Assembly (NCBI RefSeq): GCF_032190635.1
Contig: NZ_JAVLAS010000001.1
Coordinates: 186,001-250,000 of the forward strand
Reading direction: 5' to 3'
Source: Levilactobacillus zymae
GTDB lineage: Bacteria; Bacillota; Bacilli; Lactobacillales; Lactobacillaceae
Length of the DNA: 64,000 nt
Made by a program: the position numbers and the translations under genes. A model generated the notes under the pieces. That model did no database searches, had not been told where the DNA came from, and saw nothing but the letters and a program-made list of their open reading frames with translations. Shown one piece after another: positions 16,713 to 25,961 of this stretch. The number at the start of each line of letters is the position of its first letter. Position 1 is the first letter of the stretch.

Positions 16713-16872
16713 GACTCATTGCTTCCGGGCCAGTCAGCAACGGGCTGGAACGGGGTGGGCACGGCTTCAAGCCTCCCAAACCGAGTCTTGAAGACCGACC
16801 TTTGTCTAGGCCGGTAAAGAACACCGGCCAATACAAATTTCACCCCTGAGCCCATTGCTGACTGGCCCTCCA
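16713..16872 (+). repeat. Structured intergenic repeat, copy B
   Basis: Second copy of the element at 4241-4405, in the same orientation. The long stem is 16727-16746 against 16849-16868 (GGGCCAGTCAGCAACGGGCT with its partner), 19 of 20 pairs. GACTC at 16713-16717 can pair with GAGTC at 16783-16787, mirroring the exterior pairing of copy A. The loop keeps GGCTTCAAGCC, GTCTTGAAGAC and the GGCC units. It lies between the convergent flippase and histidine phosphatase genes, in a 330-bp gap with no gene. Confidence 0.7.
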
Positions 16873-16977
16873 GCGCACACTGGTTATAACAGCAACTCGA
16901 CCGGTTTTCAATGGAACCGCATTGAGTAGTAGCTATGATTAGTGATTGAATTTTAAAATAGGGCCTCAATTAATACC

Positions 16978-17814
16978 TTATTTAGCTAATTTGGCACCCT
17001 TGTTGACGTAGTACAGGGACCCAATCGTTCCCGAAACGGCTAACTTACCGTTCTTGTAAGTTAACTTGGTTACGGAAGCGTTCTTCAATGGGGCACCCGT
17101 GTAGTTCTTGGCCATGGTTGCCAGGTATTCGTTGATGGACATCCCTGAACTAACCACTAAGACGTTACCGCCACCCTTTTTCTGGGTGTTCTTGGCAATG
17201 GTCTTCAATTCCTTAGCCATCCGTGATTGGACCTGCTTAGAACTTTCGGCCCGGTCAGCAGCGACCAACGTGGTCTTTTGACTATTCTGTTGGTCTAAGG
17301 TGTAGTAGGCATCCTGCAGCTTGGTCCAGTAACTGGCCCCCTGCTTAGCCATCATTTCGTCACCGCTCTTGTAACCGTAAACCCCAGCAATCAAGGCGTT
17401 ATCGGTCGCAATACTGTCCCCTTCAAAACTCCCGTAGCCGCCTTCACGCAGATACTTGGAGATGTTGACCTTAACCTTAGCGTTCCCGGAATACTTCAGG
17501 GCATGCTTGGCAGTCACTTCTTGACGCGTCAGATTACCGGCGTAAGCGGCCTTGAAGGTCTTACCCTTCAGCCCGCGGCCGAGGTTGTTGGCCACAGCCA
17601 GTCCGTTACTGGTCAGTGGAAAATCGCTCCAACCTTGAACTCGACCCATCACGTTCCCCGTGGTTTCACCGTGCCGGGTCAGGTAAATAGTGACCGGCTT
17701 AGTGGTGGTCTTCTTCTTGGCTTGCGCGGTGGTGGAACCCCCGGCTAAGGCCAAAGCCCCCGTTGCTACAGCAACGACGCTTAACGCCATTTTAAGTTGT
17801 TTAGTAAAGGTCAT
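16978..17814 (-). CDS. Secreted histidine-phosphatase-family protein with altered active site
   Basis: The 278-residue protein has a signal peptide (cleavage probably after AQA near residue 32), then a lysine-rich stretch and a phosphoglycerate-mutase-like domain. The catalytic LTRHGETTGN motif is at about residues 45-54, with the nucleophile His48 and Arg47. The C-terminal motif, normally SHG, reads VVSSGMSI, so the second catalytic histidine is Ser223. That change should weaken or abolish phosphatase activity unless another residue substitutes. It is a single-gene unit with its own promoter (17921-17949) and a leader hairpin. The secreted location suggests acting on exogenous phosphoesters or a binding role. 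Confidence 0.75.
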   Translation of the reverse strand: MTFTKQLKMALSVVAVATGALALAGGSTTAQAKKKTTTKPVTIYLTRHGETTGNVMGRVQGWSDFPLTSNGLAVANNLGRGLKGKTFKAAYAGNLTRQEVTAKHALKYSGNAKVKVNISKYLREGGYGSFEGDSIATDNALIAGVYGYKSGDEMMAKQGASYWTKLQDAYYTLDQQNSQKTTLVAADRAESSKQVQSRMAKELKTIAKNTQKKGGGNVLVVSSGMSINEYLATMAKNYTGAPLKNASVTKLTYKNGKLAVSGTIGSLYYVNKGAKLAK

Positions 17815-17850
17815 GGAAATACGTCCTCCTCAAATATGTACCTCAATTTA

Positions 17851-17888
17851 GCTGCCGTCCACGCAGTATCTCAGGGTCGGCAGCTTTT
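17851..17888 (-). promoter_or_regulatory. Leader hairpin of the secreted phosphatase gene
   Basis: AGCTGCCG and CGGCAGCT arms close a roughly 20-base loop in the 5' leader, about 40-75 bases upstream of the start codon. No T-run follows, so this may stabilise the mRNA rather than terminate. Confidence 0.45.
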
Positions 17889-17920
17889 GCCATCGCCTAG
17901 ATGTATGCGCTTACAGATAT

Positions 17921-17949
17921 AGAATACCGCAGCAGCTTAACCTTGGCAA
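17921..17949 (-). promoter_or_regulatory. Promoter of the secreted phosphatase gene
   Basis: On the minus strand TTGCCA and TATTCT are separated by 17 bp. The rest of 17950-18158 holds no convincing feature. Confidence 0.55.
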
Positions 17950-18158
17950 TCCTTAATTTTTGGCGGGCTGACCAATCATGATTGACTTAATTGGTCTACC
18001 GGGACTTTCCGCGGTATTTAGGCGTATAAATGGGGCAGTCCCAGAATTGGACTCCCCCAGGAATTAACCGATTTTAGTTTAACTTATCCGGTAGTAACCG
18101 GCACTCGCTGGTGTTAAACCATGCTTGGCCAGGCCCCTGGGCGCTAGCAGGCTCCTAA

Positions 18159-18980
18159 TCAAGCCAAGACGAACCGGTGCAAAGCTTCGGCCACCCCACA
18201 CTCGTAGTCGTTTTGAGTCACGTATTGGGCCACCGCCTTGACCGCCGGCACACCATTGGCGACCACCACGGGCAGGCCCACGGTTTTAAGCATGGCTAAA
18301 TCATTCACGTTATCGCCTAGACCCATCACGTTTTCGATGGGAATATTCAACTTACGACATAACGCCAGGGTGGCCTGCCCCTTGTCCACCCCCAGATGAT
18401 TGACCTCGACATAGATGCCCGACGAGAGCGAGCAGTTGATCTGTTGGTCGAAAGTCGTTTCAATCTTCTGCCGCAAGGCTTCCTGGACCCGTGCATCCGG
18501 GTGCATGGCAATCACCTTCATGATTTTCATGGTCTTAAATTGGGCAAAGTCCGCCCGGTCGGCCAGCTCGTGAAAGGTCACGCCCCGCGTTTGTAAATAA
18601 TGACGGTCATCGGTCCGCGGTCGGTAGATGTAGAGCTGATCGAGCGTATAGATGTGAACGTCGGCGTCCGGCACGCTGGCCAACACGTTAAAGGCCCGCA
18701 AGGCTTCGGCATAGGGCATCTCGTTGGTCAAAACGACCTGGTTGCCACGGTTTTCGATCACGGCCGCCCCGTTGTAAGACACCACGTACTGATCCGGTTG
18801 ATCGGCCAACCCCAGGGTCCGTAACAACGGTTGAATCGAGGTGAAACTCCGCCCGGTATTGGGGACAAAGATGACCCCCTTCGCGGCGGCAGCCTTAATG
18901 GCCGCGACGTTTGCGGCGGACACGGTCCCGTCCGCACGTAAGAGCGTTTCGTCCAAGTCACTGGTTACCATTTGAATCAT
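18159..18980 (-). CDS. Cof-type HAD-superfamily phosphatase
   Basis: The 273-residue protein has the HAD motif I VTSDLDETLL near residue 5, motif II VPNTGRS near 57, a lysine of motif III in DKGQATLAL and motif IV GLGDNVNDLAML near 221. The C2-type cap lies between motifs II and III, as in Cof/YidA proteins that dephosphorylate sugar phosphates and similar metabolites. It is monocistronic. The substrate cannot be deduced. Confidence 0.85.
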   Translation of the reverse strand: MIQMVTSDLDETLLRADGTVSAANVAAIKAAAAKGVIFVPNTGRSFTSIQPLLRTLGLADQPDQYVVSYNGAAVIENRGNQVVLTNEMPYAEALRAFNVLASVPDADVHIYTLDQLYIYRPRTDDRHYLQTRGVTFHELADRADFAQFKTMKIMKVIAMHPDARVQEALRQKIETTFDQQINCSLSSGIYVEVNHLGVDKGQATLALCRKLNIPIENVMGLGDNVNDLAMLKTVGLPVVVANGVPAVKAVAQYVTQNDYECGVAEALHRFVLA

Positions 18981-19044
18981 GTCAGCACTTCCTTAAGCGT
19001 TTTCATCCAGTATGCCACACTTTGAAAGCCACGCCAAACGCCGC

Positions 19045-19083
19045 AAAAAAGACGATCCGCATCATCTTAGATGGGATCGTCTC
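19045..19083 (-). terminator. Terminator after the GH65 operon
   Basis: GACGATCC and GGATCGTC arms; the minus strand continues into TTTTTT. It closes the unit ending at 19141. Confidence 0.85.
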
Positions 19084-19140
19084 GGTCGGACTGACCTAAC
19101 CACTAGTTAGGCGCAACTCAACCATGCCTTAACCTTACTT

Positions 19141-21363
19141 CTAATCGTTAGTCACCGCCACGGCTGTCTCGTGATCAAGCGTCTGGCGTTGACCGTTGAC
19201 GTTAACCTGCAGCGGTGGACCGGCTAACAGCTGAACCTTGGTGGTCTGAGCACTTAACGCCACTTCCAGTAGGCTCTCACCGACGCGCAGCCGGTAGGTC
19301 AGCTGGTTAAGGGCCTTGGGCAAGTGGTTACTGATAAATGGCACGCCGTCGTGCAGGTAGAAGCCGGAAAAGCCGGCAATGAGGGCTAACCAACTGCCCC
19401 CCAGATTGGCGAGATGCAAGCCATCCGCCGTGTTCTTCTGCAGGTCAACCAGGTCCATCCGCGCGGTATCCATGAAGTAGCGGTAGGCCTTTTCGGGTTC
19501 CCCCATCCGGGCCGCTAAGATACTAAAGATCGACCGCGACAACGACGAATCATGGGTCGTCACGCCTTCATAGTACCGGTATTCCCGCTTTAATTGTTCG
19601 AGTGTCAGGTCGGCGGGAAACAGATAGTCGGCCAGGAGCGTGTCGGCCTGCTTGGCCACCTGATACCGATAGATGGTTAACGGGTGGTAGTGCAAGAGTA
19701 ACGGCAGGTGTTCCGGCGTCAAGCGGTCGCTAGGCCAGCGGGGTTTACTCAAGAAGCTATCGTCTTGGGCGTTGATCTGCTGGTCGTTACTGTACGGCAA
19801 GTAGACGTGATCGGCTAACCGCTTGAAGTTTTCCAGGTCCGCGGGCTTGACCCCGTAAGCCGCCAGACGGTTGGGATCGCGTTCGGCTAGCTTGCGGGCC
19901 AACTCGCCCACCAACTCGAAATTGTGCTTGGCCATCCGGTTCGTGTAGTAGTTGTTGTTGACCAGAGCCGTGTATTCGTCCGGGCCGGTCACGGTCAGGA
20001 ACTCGAAGCGGCGTTGGTCGCCCACCTGATGCCAGGTCCCGAAGTCCGCCCAGAACTTCGCGGTCTCCAAGACGATCTCAAACCCACACTGTTCGATAAA
20101 GTCTAGATCCCCGGTTGTTTCGTAGTACTTGCCCACCGCGTAGGCGATGTCGGCATCGATGTGGTACTGGGCCGTTCCGGCCGGGAAGAAGGCCGACGCC
20201 TCTTCCCCATTGATGGTCCGCCAGGCGTATAATGCCCCGTGTTCAACCCCCAGTTGGCGGGCTCGCTGCTTAGCTTGCGGTAGAATCTGATAGCGGTAGA
20301 GTAGCAGCTCACGGGCCATCTGCGGATTCGTCGCCGTGAAGTAAGGGAGCATGTACATTTCCGTATCCCAGAAGTAGTGGCCCTCATACCCCGAGCCACT
20401 CAACCCCTTCGCCGGAATCGCCGTGCGGCCATCACGCCCCGCGGACTGGTTGAGTTGAAAGAGATTATAGTGGATCGCCAAGTCTAATTCGGCATGTCCG
20501 TCGACCGACACCTCGCTTTGTGCCCAGGTTTTTTCCCAGAAACTCTGGCTATCCACTTCCAGGGTCTTAAACGTGTGATCCATGGTCGGAATCATCGGAT
20601 CAATGGTGTTGTTCGCACTGACGTTACCCACGTAAGCCTGATAGGACAAGGTATGCGGCTGCTTATCTCCCAGATCCACGCGGTACTTTAACAGGGTGCC
20701 TTGCTGCGGCGCCGTCATCCCCAGATATAGGGTTACGGCCTGGCCGGAACGCTTGGTTTTAATCTGATACCGCTGGAGATTGGGTGCCGGAAAATCCGTT
20801 TTACAGTCCGGAACCCCCGCCATTCGGGTTTTGCGGGGATCGGCCGACGCAATACTTTCGGCTTCCGCTGGGACCGCAATCGACTTGCTGACCACCAACG
20901 GGCCGTGATAGTTATCGGCCATCAAGGTGTAACTGATCCCCCAGTAATTGCGCTGGTTTTGGCCCATCACGGACTTAACCGTCATTTGGATGGTCTCCCC
21001 CTGCTGGGAGGTCACCTGGTACTGCTCGGTCAATAACCCCGTCTGTAGATTGAGGTCCACGGCGGTCCGTTGACTCGTCGTAAACGGATGCCCACTGACG
21101 GTCATGATGTTCAGGTGACGTAAATCCGGTAGGTTTAGAATCGTCTGGCTGTGCTTCGCGCAGCCCACGGCGCCTTCACCGTAAACGATGGGTGCGACTT
21201 CGTAAAACCCGTTAATCAGCGTCCCCGTGATGGGGTTACCACTGACGGGGTCGTTGGCCCGTACCCCTACGTGCCCGTTGGCTAACGAAAAGATGGTTTC
21301 TAAATATTCGGGCTTTTGGTTGGCCACGTCCTCTAACGTTAAATGATAATCCCGTGCTATCAC
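19141..21363 (-). CDS. Glycoside hydrolase family 65 disaccharide phosphorylase (maltose-phosphorylase-like)
   Basis: The protein of about 740 residues has the GH65 plan: an N-terminal beta-sandwich, an (alpha/alpha)6 barrel with GYEGHYFWDTEMYMLPYF, and the general-acid segment VTGPDEYTALVNNNYYTN. GH65 phosphorylases split alpha-glucobioses with phosphate to beta-glucose 1-phosphate and glucose; exact linkage specificity is not readable here. The start is GTG 21363, six bases after GGGGGGA; a TTG 15 bases upstream overlaps the ribosome site and is rejected. It is the last gene of a unit with a GPH symporter and two esterases, suggesting use of an acylated or substituted oligosaccharide. No beta-phosphoglucomutase gene is adjacent. 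Confidence 0.85.
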   Translation of the reverse strand: MIARDYHLTLEDVANQKPEYLETIFSLANGHVGVRANDPVSGNPITGTLINGFYEVAPIVYGEGAVGCAKHSQTILNLPDLRHLNIMTVSGHPFTTSQRTAVDLNLQTGLLTEQYQVTSQQGETIQMTVKSVMGQNQRNYWGISYTLMADNYHGPLVVSKSIAVPAEAESIASADPRKTRMAGVPDCKTDFPAPNLQRYQIKTKRSGQAVTLYLGMTAPQQGTLLKYRVDLGDKQPHTLSYQAYVGNVSANNTIDPMIPTMDHTFKTLEVDSQSFWEKTWAQSEVSVDGHAELDLAIHYNLFQLNQSAGRDGRTAIPAKGLSGSGYEGHYFWDTEMYMLPYFTATNPQMARELLLYRYQILPQAKQRARQLGVEHGALYAWRTINGEEASAFFPAGTAQYHIDADIAYAVGKYYETTGDLDFIEQCGFEIVLETAKFWADFGTWHQVGDQRRFEFLTVTGPDEYTALVNNNYYTNRMAKHNFELVGELARKLAERDPNRLAAYGVKPADLENFKRLADHVYLPYSNDQQINAQDDSFLSKPRWPSDRLTPEHLPLLLHYHPLTIYRYQVAKQADTLLADYLFPADLTLEQLKREYRYYEGVTTHDSSLSRSIFSILAARMGEPEKAYRYFMDTARMDLVDLQKNTADGLHLANLGGSWLALIAGFSGFYLHDGVPFISNHLPKALNQLTYRLRVGESLLEVALSAQTTKVQLLAGPPLQVNVNGQRQTLDHETAVAVTND

Positions 21364-21391
21364 TGTAAATCCCCCCAAATCAAAGTTTGCG

Positions 21392-22450
21392 TTAACTTAA
21401 TTTTGCCGCCATTTCCAAGGCGTCTTGGACCGCCGGGACGTTCCCGGTAAAGTTCAGAAAGGCGTGACTCATCCCACCGTAACGCACATAGTGAGCGTCG
21501 CCGTTGGCCAAACCGACCTGTTTAATGAACGCCTCCGCTTGTAACCGGAAGGGATCGAATTCGCCGATCAACACCGTGGTGCGCTTGAACGCATGGGGGT
21601 CGGCGAGTAACGGCGACAGTAGTGGCGCCGTCAGGTCCAGTGATTGCCCGTCAACGTAATAGTTCGTCATAATCGTATCTAATTGTTCGAAGAGCTGGTA
21701 GAAGCGGTGCATGGCCGGCCGCTGTTCCGGAACGATATCAATCCGGCGATCATCCCAGAGCTTCCCGTGATGGTCGGATCCTTGAATGAGCGTGGGGTAG
21801 AACAGCAGGTGACTGTCAATCGTACAGATCCCCATCGACCGGCACAATTGGCTCACGGCCAGGGCAATGGACGCCCCCGCCGAATCCCCACTGAGGGAGA
21901 TCTGCTGATAATCTGGTTTGAGCGCCGCCACCACGGCGAGACCATCCAAGATGCCGGCCGGGTACGGCTGTTCCGGCGCCAACGCGTAATCCACATTGTA
22001 GACCACGCACTACGACTGTTCCGCCAAATACCGCATCGCGACCAAGACATCCTCGGGTGTCCCACCATAGTAAGCACCACCGTGAAAGTACAGGATGGCC
22101 TTGTCGGAGTTGAGATGATCCATCCGGGCCACCCTAATCGCCCGCACTCGCCGATTCATCGCGACAATCTGCCGCATCTCCACCTTCATCTCGTGGGTGG
22201 TCAGATCCACCTGGCCCGAGGTCTCCGTCCCCTGCCGTAAGCTGAACAGATCACTATCTAGATGTGGATTCTCCGGTAAGTCGGCCACCGTCTCCCAGAC
22301 TAGTGGTTCGTACGTGTGTAAGTCCTGACCAGCGCGTTCCTTCAGCCAGCTCGTCACGCCATTTTCTGGTGCGCTCGGCGCCACTAAGCGTAGTCGCGCT
22401 AGTTCTTCAGTATAATCCGTCGACCGTTCCGTGGTTGTATCGTTTAACAT
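21392..22450 (-). pseudogene. Alpha/beta hydrolase (hormone-sensitive-lipase-like esterase) broken by an amber codon
   Basis: From ATG 22450 (good GGGGGAGGA site) to 21392 the frame codes a 352-residue esterase except for TAG at 22010-22012. Upstream of it lies the oxyanion motif FHGGAYYGG; downstream are VDYALAPE, the nucleophile elbow GDSAG, an Asp (GEFDPF) and a His (GMSHAF). The catalytic triad is thus split from the oxyanion hole. Read through, the join is LAEQS-stop-CVVYNVDY, in frame with no other damage. A single CAG to TAG change would explain it. A GTG at 22006 could restart translation, but the product would lack the oxyanion loop. It sits between the intact esterase and GH65 genes. 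Confidence 0.85.
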
Positions 22451-22465
22451 GCCGATGTCCTCCCC

Positions 22466-23329
22466 CTATTGATTACGCCAAAAGTCTTCGAGCTGCCAGC
22501 GTCGATTCAGCCAGGCCAGCTCATCGTTAAACCAGGATGCAATATCCGGTTGACTAAACGCCGCCCCAAACGTCGGATTATCCGGTCGGAATCGCTTGGG
22601 AAAGGCAGTCTGATCCTGGGCCAAGCTGAGACCGTGGGGCCCATGATCATAGATGGTTGCGCGCACCGAGACCCCCGCTCGGTTTAACGCCCGCAGATAA
22701 GTCAACGTATTTTCTACGGGGACCAACTCGTCCGTCTGGGTGGCCCAGATAAAGGTCGGTGGGTTCTGCGCCGTCACGACCTGATCGGCCTCATGAGTCG
22801 GCCAATCGCCGACCACCGCTTGAACGAGTCGCGGATCGTCGGGCCAACCGAACCGCAACCCAATCACGGAATAGGCCAACGCCAACGCGTTAACCCGTAG
22901 TTCCGCGGTTGGACAGCCCACCTGATACGCGATATCGTCCGTCATCCAAAGCCCCGCGTACAGCGCGCCGAGATAGCCGCCGGCGGAAAATCCCGCCAAT
23001 ACCAGGTGCTCCGGCGAGATGTGATAAGCCGCCGCGTGATGCCGAAAATGCTGCACCACCAACCCGATCTGCCATAAGGCCGTGGGTAAGACGGCCCCCT
23101 GGTCAATCAACCGGTAATGCACGACAACCGCCGCAAATCCCTGGGCGGCATAGGCCAAAGCGATGGGTTCTTGTTCTCGTTGTGAGTGAAAGGTGAAGCC
23201 ACCCCCGGGCAGAATGATTGCCAAGGGGCGCGTCACGTCTTGATGAAAGTCCGCAATGGTTGCCGGTTGGTACAGCGTGATTTGGACGGTGAGTCGGCCC
23301 TGACCTAACGTTTTAGTTGTCACTTGCAT
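22466..23329 (-). CDS. Alpha/beta hydrolase, acetyl-esterase-like
   Basis: The 287-residue protein has LPGGGFTFHSQREQEPIALAYAAQGF (oxyanion segment), the nucleophile elbow GFSAGGYLGA near residue 122, an acid segment TQTDELVPVENT and a histidine in HGPHGLS near residue 242. This is the plan of the xylan-acetylesterase-like family of sugar-linked hydrolases. It starts 4 bp after the GPH symporter stop and is followed by the broken esterase. A role in deacylating an imported glycoside fits the operon, but is inference. Confidence 0.8.
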   Translation of the reverse strand: MQVTTKTLGQGRLTVQITLYQPATIADFHQDVTRPLAIILPGGGFTFHSQREQEPIALAYAAQGFAAVVVHYRLIDQGAVLPTALWQIGLVVQHFRHHAAAYHISPEHLVLAGFSAGGYLGALYAGLWMTDDIAYQVGCPTAELRVNALALAYSVIGLRFGWPDDPRLVQAVVGDWPTHEADQVVTAQNPPTFIWATQTDELVPVENTLTYLRALNRAGVSVRATIYDHGPHGLSLAQDQTAFPKRFRPDNPTFGAAFSQPDIASWFNDELAWLNRRWQLEDFWRNQ

Positions 23330-23333
23330 GGGC

Positions 23334-24809
23334 CTAATCCTCCGTTTCTAAGTCGTCCTTATCCTTATCCGCCGCCTTGTCCTTAGTCGCTTCTACCGTC
23401 GGCGTCACCGGGACTTCCGGCGTTGCCGTCGGCGTGTCGGCCTGGTCAGCTTCGACCTTGGCCGCAGCCGCCCGGACGGCCGAGGCCACTTCCTTTTCGT
23501 TTAACTTATAGAACTGGAGAATGGCGACGATGGCTAAAGCCAAGACCACGGGTAACCAGATAAAGCTGGTGCTGATGGCCGTGATTGCCTTGGCGCCCTG
23601 AACCTTCGCGTCGGCGTTAAAACCGCCCCACGATAAGATCCAACCGGCCAAAGCGCCACCGAGACCCATCCCTAACTTCGCCCCCACCATGGGCACGGAG
23701 GACAGGATCCCGGGTTCATCAATGTGCATTTCGGACCGGGCATATTCAACCGTATCCGCGATCATCACGAAGGAGATCGAGAAGGCCGCCCCCATCGCAA
23801 TCGTTGCAACCACCGTTCCGATGAACAGGAAGGCCACGCCCAGGGGCATCAAGGCTTCCCCGATAGCGAAGGTTGCCAGCGATACAATCATCACGTTCCG
23901 GTGCTTCATGAATTTGCTGAGTAGGGGCACGGAGAGGTTCCCCAAAACGGCCACAATAATCAGCCCGTTAAAGGCCCCCACCAGGTCGGCCCGCCGGTAA
24001 ACGTAGGTTAAATAGTAGACGGCCGTTTGCATCCGAATCACCCAAAAGGTCTGTAATAGGATGAAGCAGATACTGAGAATCACCCACGGCTTGTTCTTAA
24101 TCGCCCCTTTGAGCGAGTCCTTCACGGATAAGTGGCTCTGCAGTTGGACGCCTTCCGCCTCGGCTTCCTCGACTGGAAGTTCGTCATTTTCTTCTAGGTT
24201 CCAGAAGGCCAACGTAAACAGGCCCATGATCACCAGCCCGATGATGACGGCCCACACGGACCAGCCCAGTTGACTGTTCCCGTTCCCCAACTTAGCGACC
24301 ATTGGTAAGGAGATGGCCCCAATCACGGCCGTCCCGATGTTGGTCATCACCATCCGGGCACTAGCTAGATTCGTCCGTTCGTCCGGGTCGTTCGTCAGTG
24401 CGGGAAGGATCGCCGTGATTGGCGTATTCGCCCCCGAATAGACCAGGCTAAACAACGTGTAAACAATCGAAATCCAGGTCAGTTGAAAGACCTTGCTCCC
24501 CCCAAAAGACGGGTTGAAGAACAAGAGCATGGTCAACAGCCCCAACGGGATCCCGAACCACAGGAAATAGGGTCGCGACTTCCCGTACTTGGAATGCGTA
24601 TGGTCGATCAGGTACCCGAAGAACAACCCGTCAAAGGCGTCAATCACCCGAACCACCAAGAATAACGTCCCCACGAAAGCGGGCGAAATCTTTAACACCG
24701 TGGTGTAGTAGAACAGTAAGTACAGACCCACAATCTGCCAAATTAGGTTTCCGGCCATATCGGTAGCCCCGTAAGAAACCCGCTGCTTCCATAAATGCCA
24801 ATTCTTCAT
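23334..24809 (-). CDS. GPH-family glycoside:cation symporter
   Basis: The 491-residue protein has about twelve membrane helices. VSYGATDMAGNLIWQIVGLYLLFYYT at the N-terminus and the first cytoplasmic loop GYLIDHTHSKYGKSRPYFLW are signatures of the glycoside-pentoside-hexuronide family. The C-terminal 50 residues are hydrophilic, rich in Asp, Lys, Thr and Pro, and probably cytoplasmic; no EIIA-like domain is present. It heads the unit with two esterases and the GH65 phosphorylase and is the likely importer of their substrate. A perfect cre site is 50 bp upstream. Confidence 0.9.
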   Translation of the reverse strand: MKNWHLWKQRVSYGATDMAGNLIWQIVGLYLLFYYTTVLKISPAFVGTLFLVVRVIDAFDGLFFGYLIDHTHSKYGKSRPYFLWFGIPLGLLTMLLFFNPSFGGSKVFQLTWISIVYTLFSLVYSGANTPITAILPALTNDPDERTNLASARMVMTNIGTAVIGAISLPMVAKLGNGNSQLGWSVWAVIIGLVIMGLFTLAFWNLEENDELPVEEAEAEGVQLQSHLSVKDSLKGAIKNKPWVILSICFILLQTFWVIRMQTAVYYLTYVYRRADLVGAFNGLIIVAVLGNLSVPLLSKFMKHRNVMIVSLATFAIGEALMPLGVAFLFIGTVVATIAMGAAFSISFVMIADTVEYARSEMHIDEPGILSSVPMVGAKLGMGLGGALAGWILSWGGFNADAKVQGAKAITAISTSFIWLPVVLALAIVAILQFYKLNEKEVASAVRAAAAKVEADQADTPTATPEVPVTPTVEATKDKAADKDKDDLETED

Positions 24810-24858
24810 GATGAAACCTCCCCCAATTAGTTTAAATGCGGCTAGTTATTTCCTTAAA

Positions 24859-24872
24859 TGTAATCGCTTTCA
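24859..24872 (-). promoter_or_regulatory. cre site of the GPH/GH65 operon
   Basis: On the minus strand TGAAAGCGATTACA matches the CcpA consensus at every position. It lies 50 bp upstream of the symporter start. No operator of a specific regulator was recognised in 24873-25220, which holds no reading frame. Confidence 0.85.
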
Positions 24873-25223
24873 TAAATTAAGCATATCCATCTAGGGCGAA
24901 TTGTGTAATCCCGTTATTTCACCACCCGCTTACCTTTTCTAACATTGCCTTAAATTTAACCGATGACTAGTTCAGCCGCAAACCTTTCGTCTTTCCGCTA
25001 ACCTTAATGGTTAATAGCCGAACCAACTGTGGCCCTAAGGTTTGTTCCAATGAACACCGCTCAGTGACCGTCCGACTTAGGGGTTAAGGCCGTTACGTGC
25101 GGTCTTGATGTATTTTAGTTAGTAACGTCAATAACCTGTCTAAGTAGCGATCCGTTAACCTACTGGACCAAGGACTATCGGCGACCGCACCGTGTCCCCG
25201 TGGCGGCCAACCTGCGCAGTAAA

Positions 25224-25292
25224 AAAACGAGTCTGGACAAAAGTCCCAGACTCGTTGGTGTCGCCAAATATTGGGTGTTGAACCGTGCGTCC
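25224..25292 (-). terminator. Terminator after the deoxyribosyltransferase gene, with flanking repeat
   Basis: AACGAGTCTGG and CCAGACTCGTT arms, minus strand continuing into seven T. Bases 25255-25292, on the gene side, begin with a TTGG-N5-CCAA hairpin and resemble 27746-27783 (about 28 of 38 identical), which also adjoins a terminator. Confidence 0.85.
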
Positions 25293-25325
25293 AACGGCAA
25301 CTGGTTCCGCGCTCGCCGTGGCGAC

Positions 25326-25781
25326 CTAGCGAATCGCCCCGTGGTAGGCAAACTGATCGGTGGTTGGCTCCCGTAAGAAGGCCTTGACCTGTGAAAGGTT
25401 CTGGAGGACGGCCACCGCCGACTTCGCCAGCATCACGTTAAAGGTCTCCCCGTCGCGCAAGGTTTCGGCATAGTACGCCACCGGAATCTCCCGACCAAAG
25501 GCCATCCCCGTTTCCCAGATGGTCCCGGTATCGTTATCGTCAATGGCGGCCAACACCAGCTTAGCGGCCTTCAGATGAACCGTATTGTCGATGAAGACCG
25601 CCTCGCGATCGGCATCCGTGGCGTCCGGTGTCAGATCGATTCCGTCTAAGCGCGGTGAATAATAGCTAATCTGCAGGTCGTCCATCAGGGCTTCCAACCG
25701 GGCCAACCGTTCCGGTTCCCCCGCACTAAACCAAGGTCCCGCCAAGTAAACTTGCGGGTGTTGCGTGACTAATCGTGTCAT
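25326..25781 (-). CDS. Nucleoside 2-deoxyribosyltransferase
   Basis: The 151-residue protein matches the small lactobacillar deoxyribosyltransferases that exchange bases between 2'-deoxyribonucleosides. Visible are VYLAGPWFSAGEPERL at the N-terminus, the aspartate-rich AAIDDNDTGTIWETGMAFG segment with the likely nucleophile Glu90, and the aromatic FAYHGAI tail. It acts in nucleobase salvage. It is a single-gene unit with a strong terminator. Confidence 0.85.
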   Translation of the reverse strand: MTRLVTQHPQVYLAGPWFSAGEPERLARLEALMDDLQISYYSPRLDGIDLTPDATDADREAVFIDNTVHLKAAKLVLAAIDDNDTGTIWETGMAFGREIPVAYYAETLRDGETFNVMLAKSAVAVLQNLSQVKAFLREPTTDQFAYHGAIR

Positions 25782-25961
25782 GGCTCCACACTCCTTTTCT
25801 CGTTAGGTCGAGTGTACCGAACCAGTGCCCACGTGACTAGCCCCAGATAACCGGCATTGACCGTTGACGATGGCTAAACCGCACCACCGTGAGATGACTT
25901 GGTTTTCCCCTGACTTTCGCGTAAACTGAAGCTAATTCAGACAGAAAGCGAAGGGACGTTC

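Noticed and set aside
22010..22012. TAG as a recoded codon (pyrrolysine or suppression)
   Set aside because: No recoding machinery is known for this group, and the same window has other nonsense and frameshift lesions; mutation or base error is simpler.
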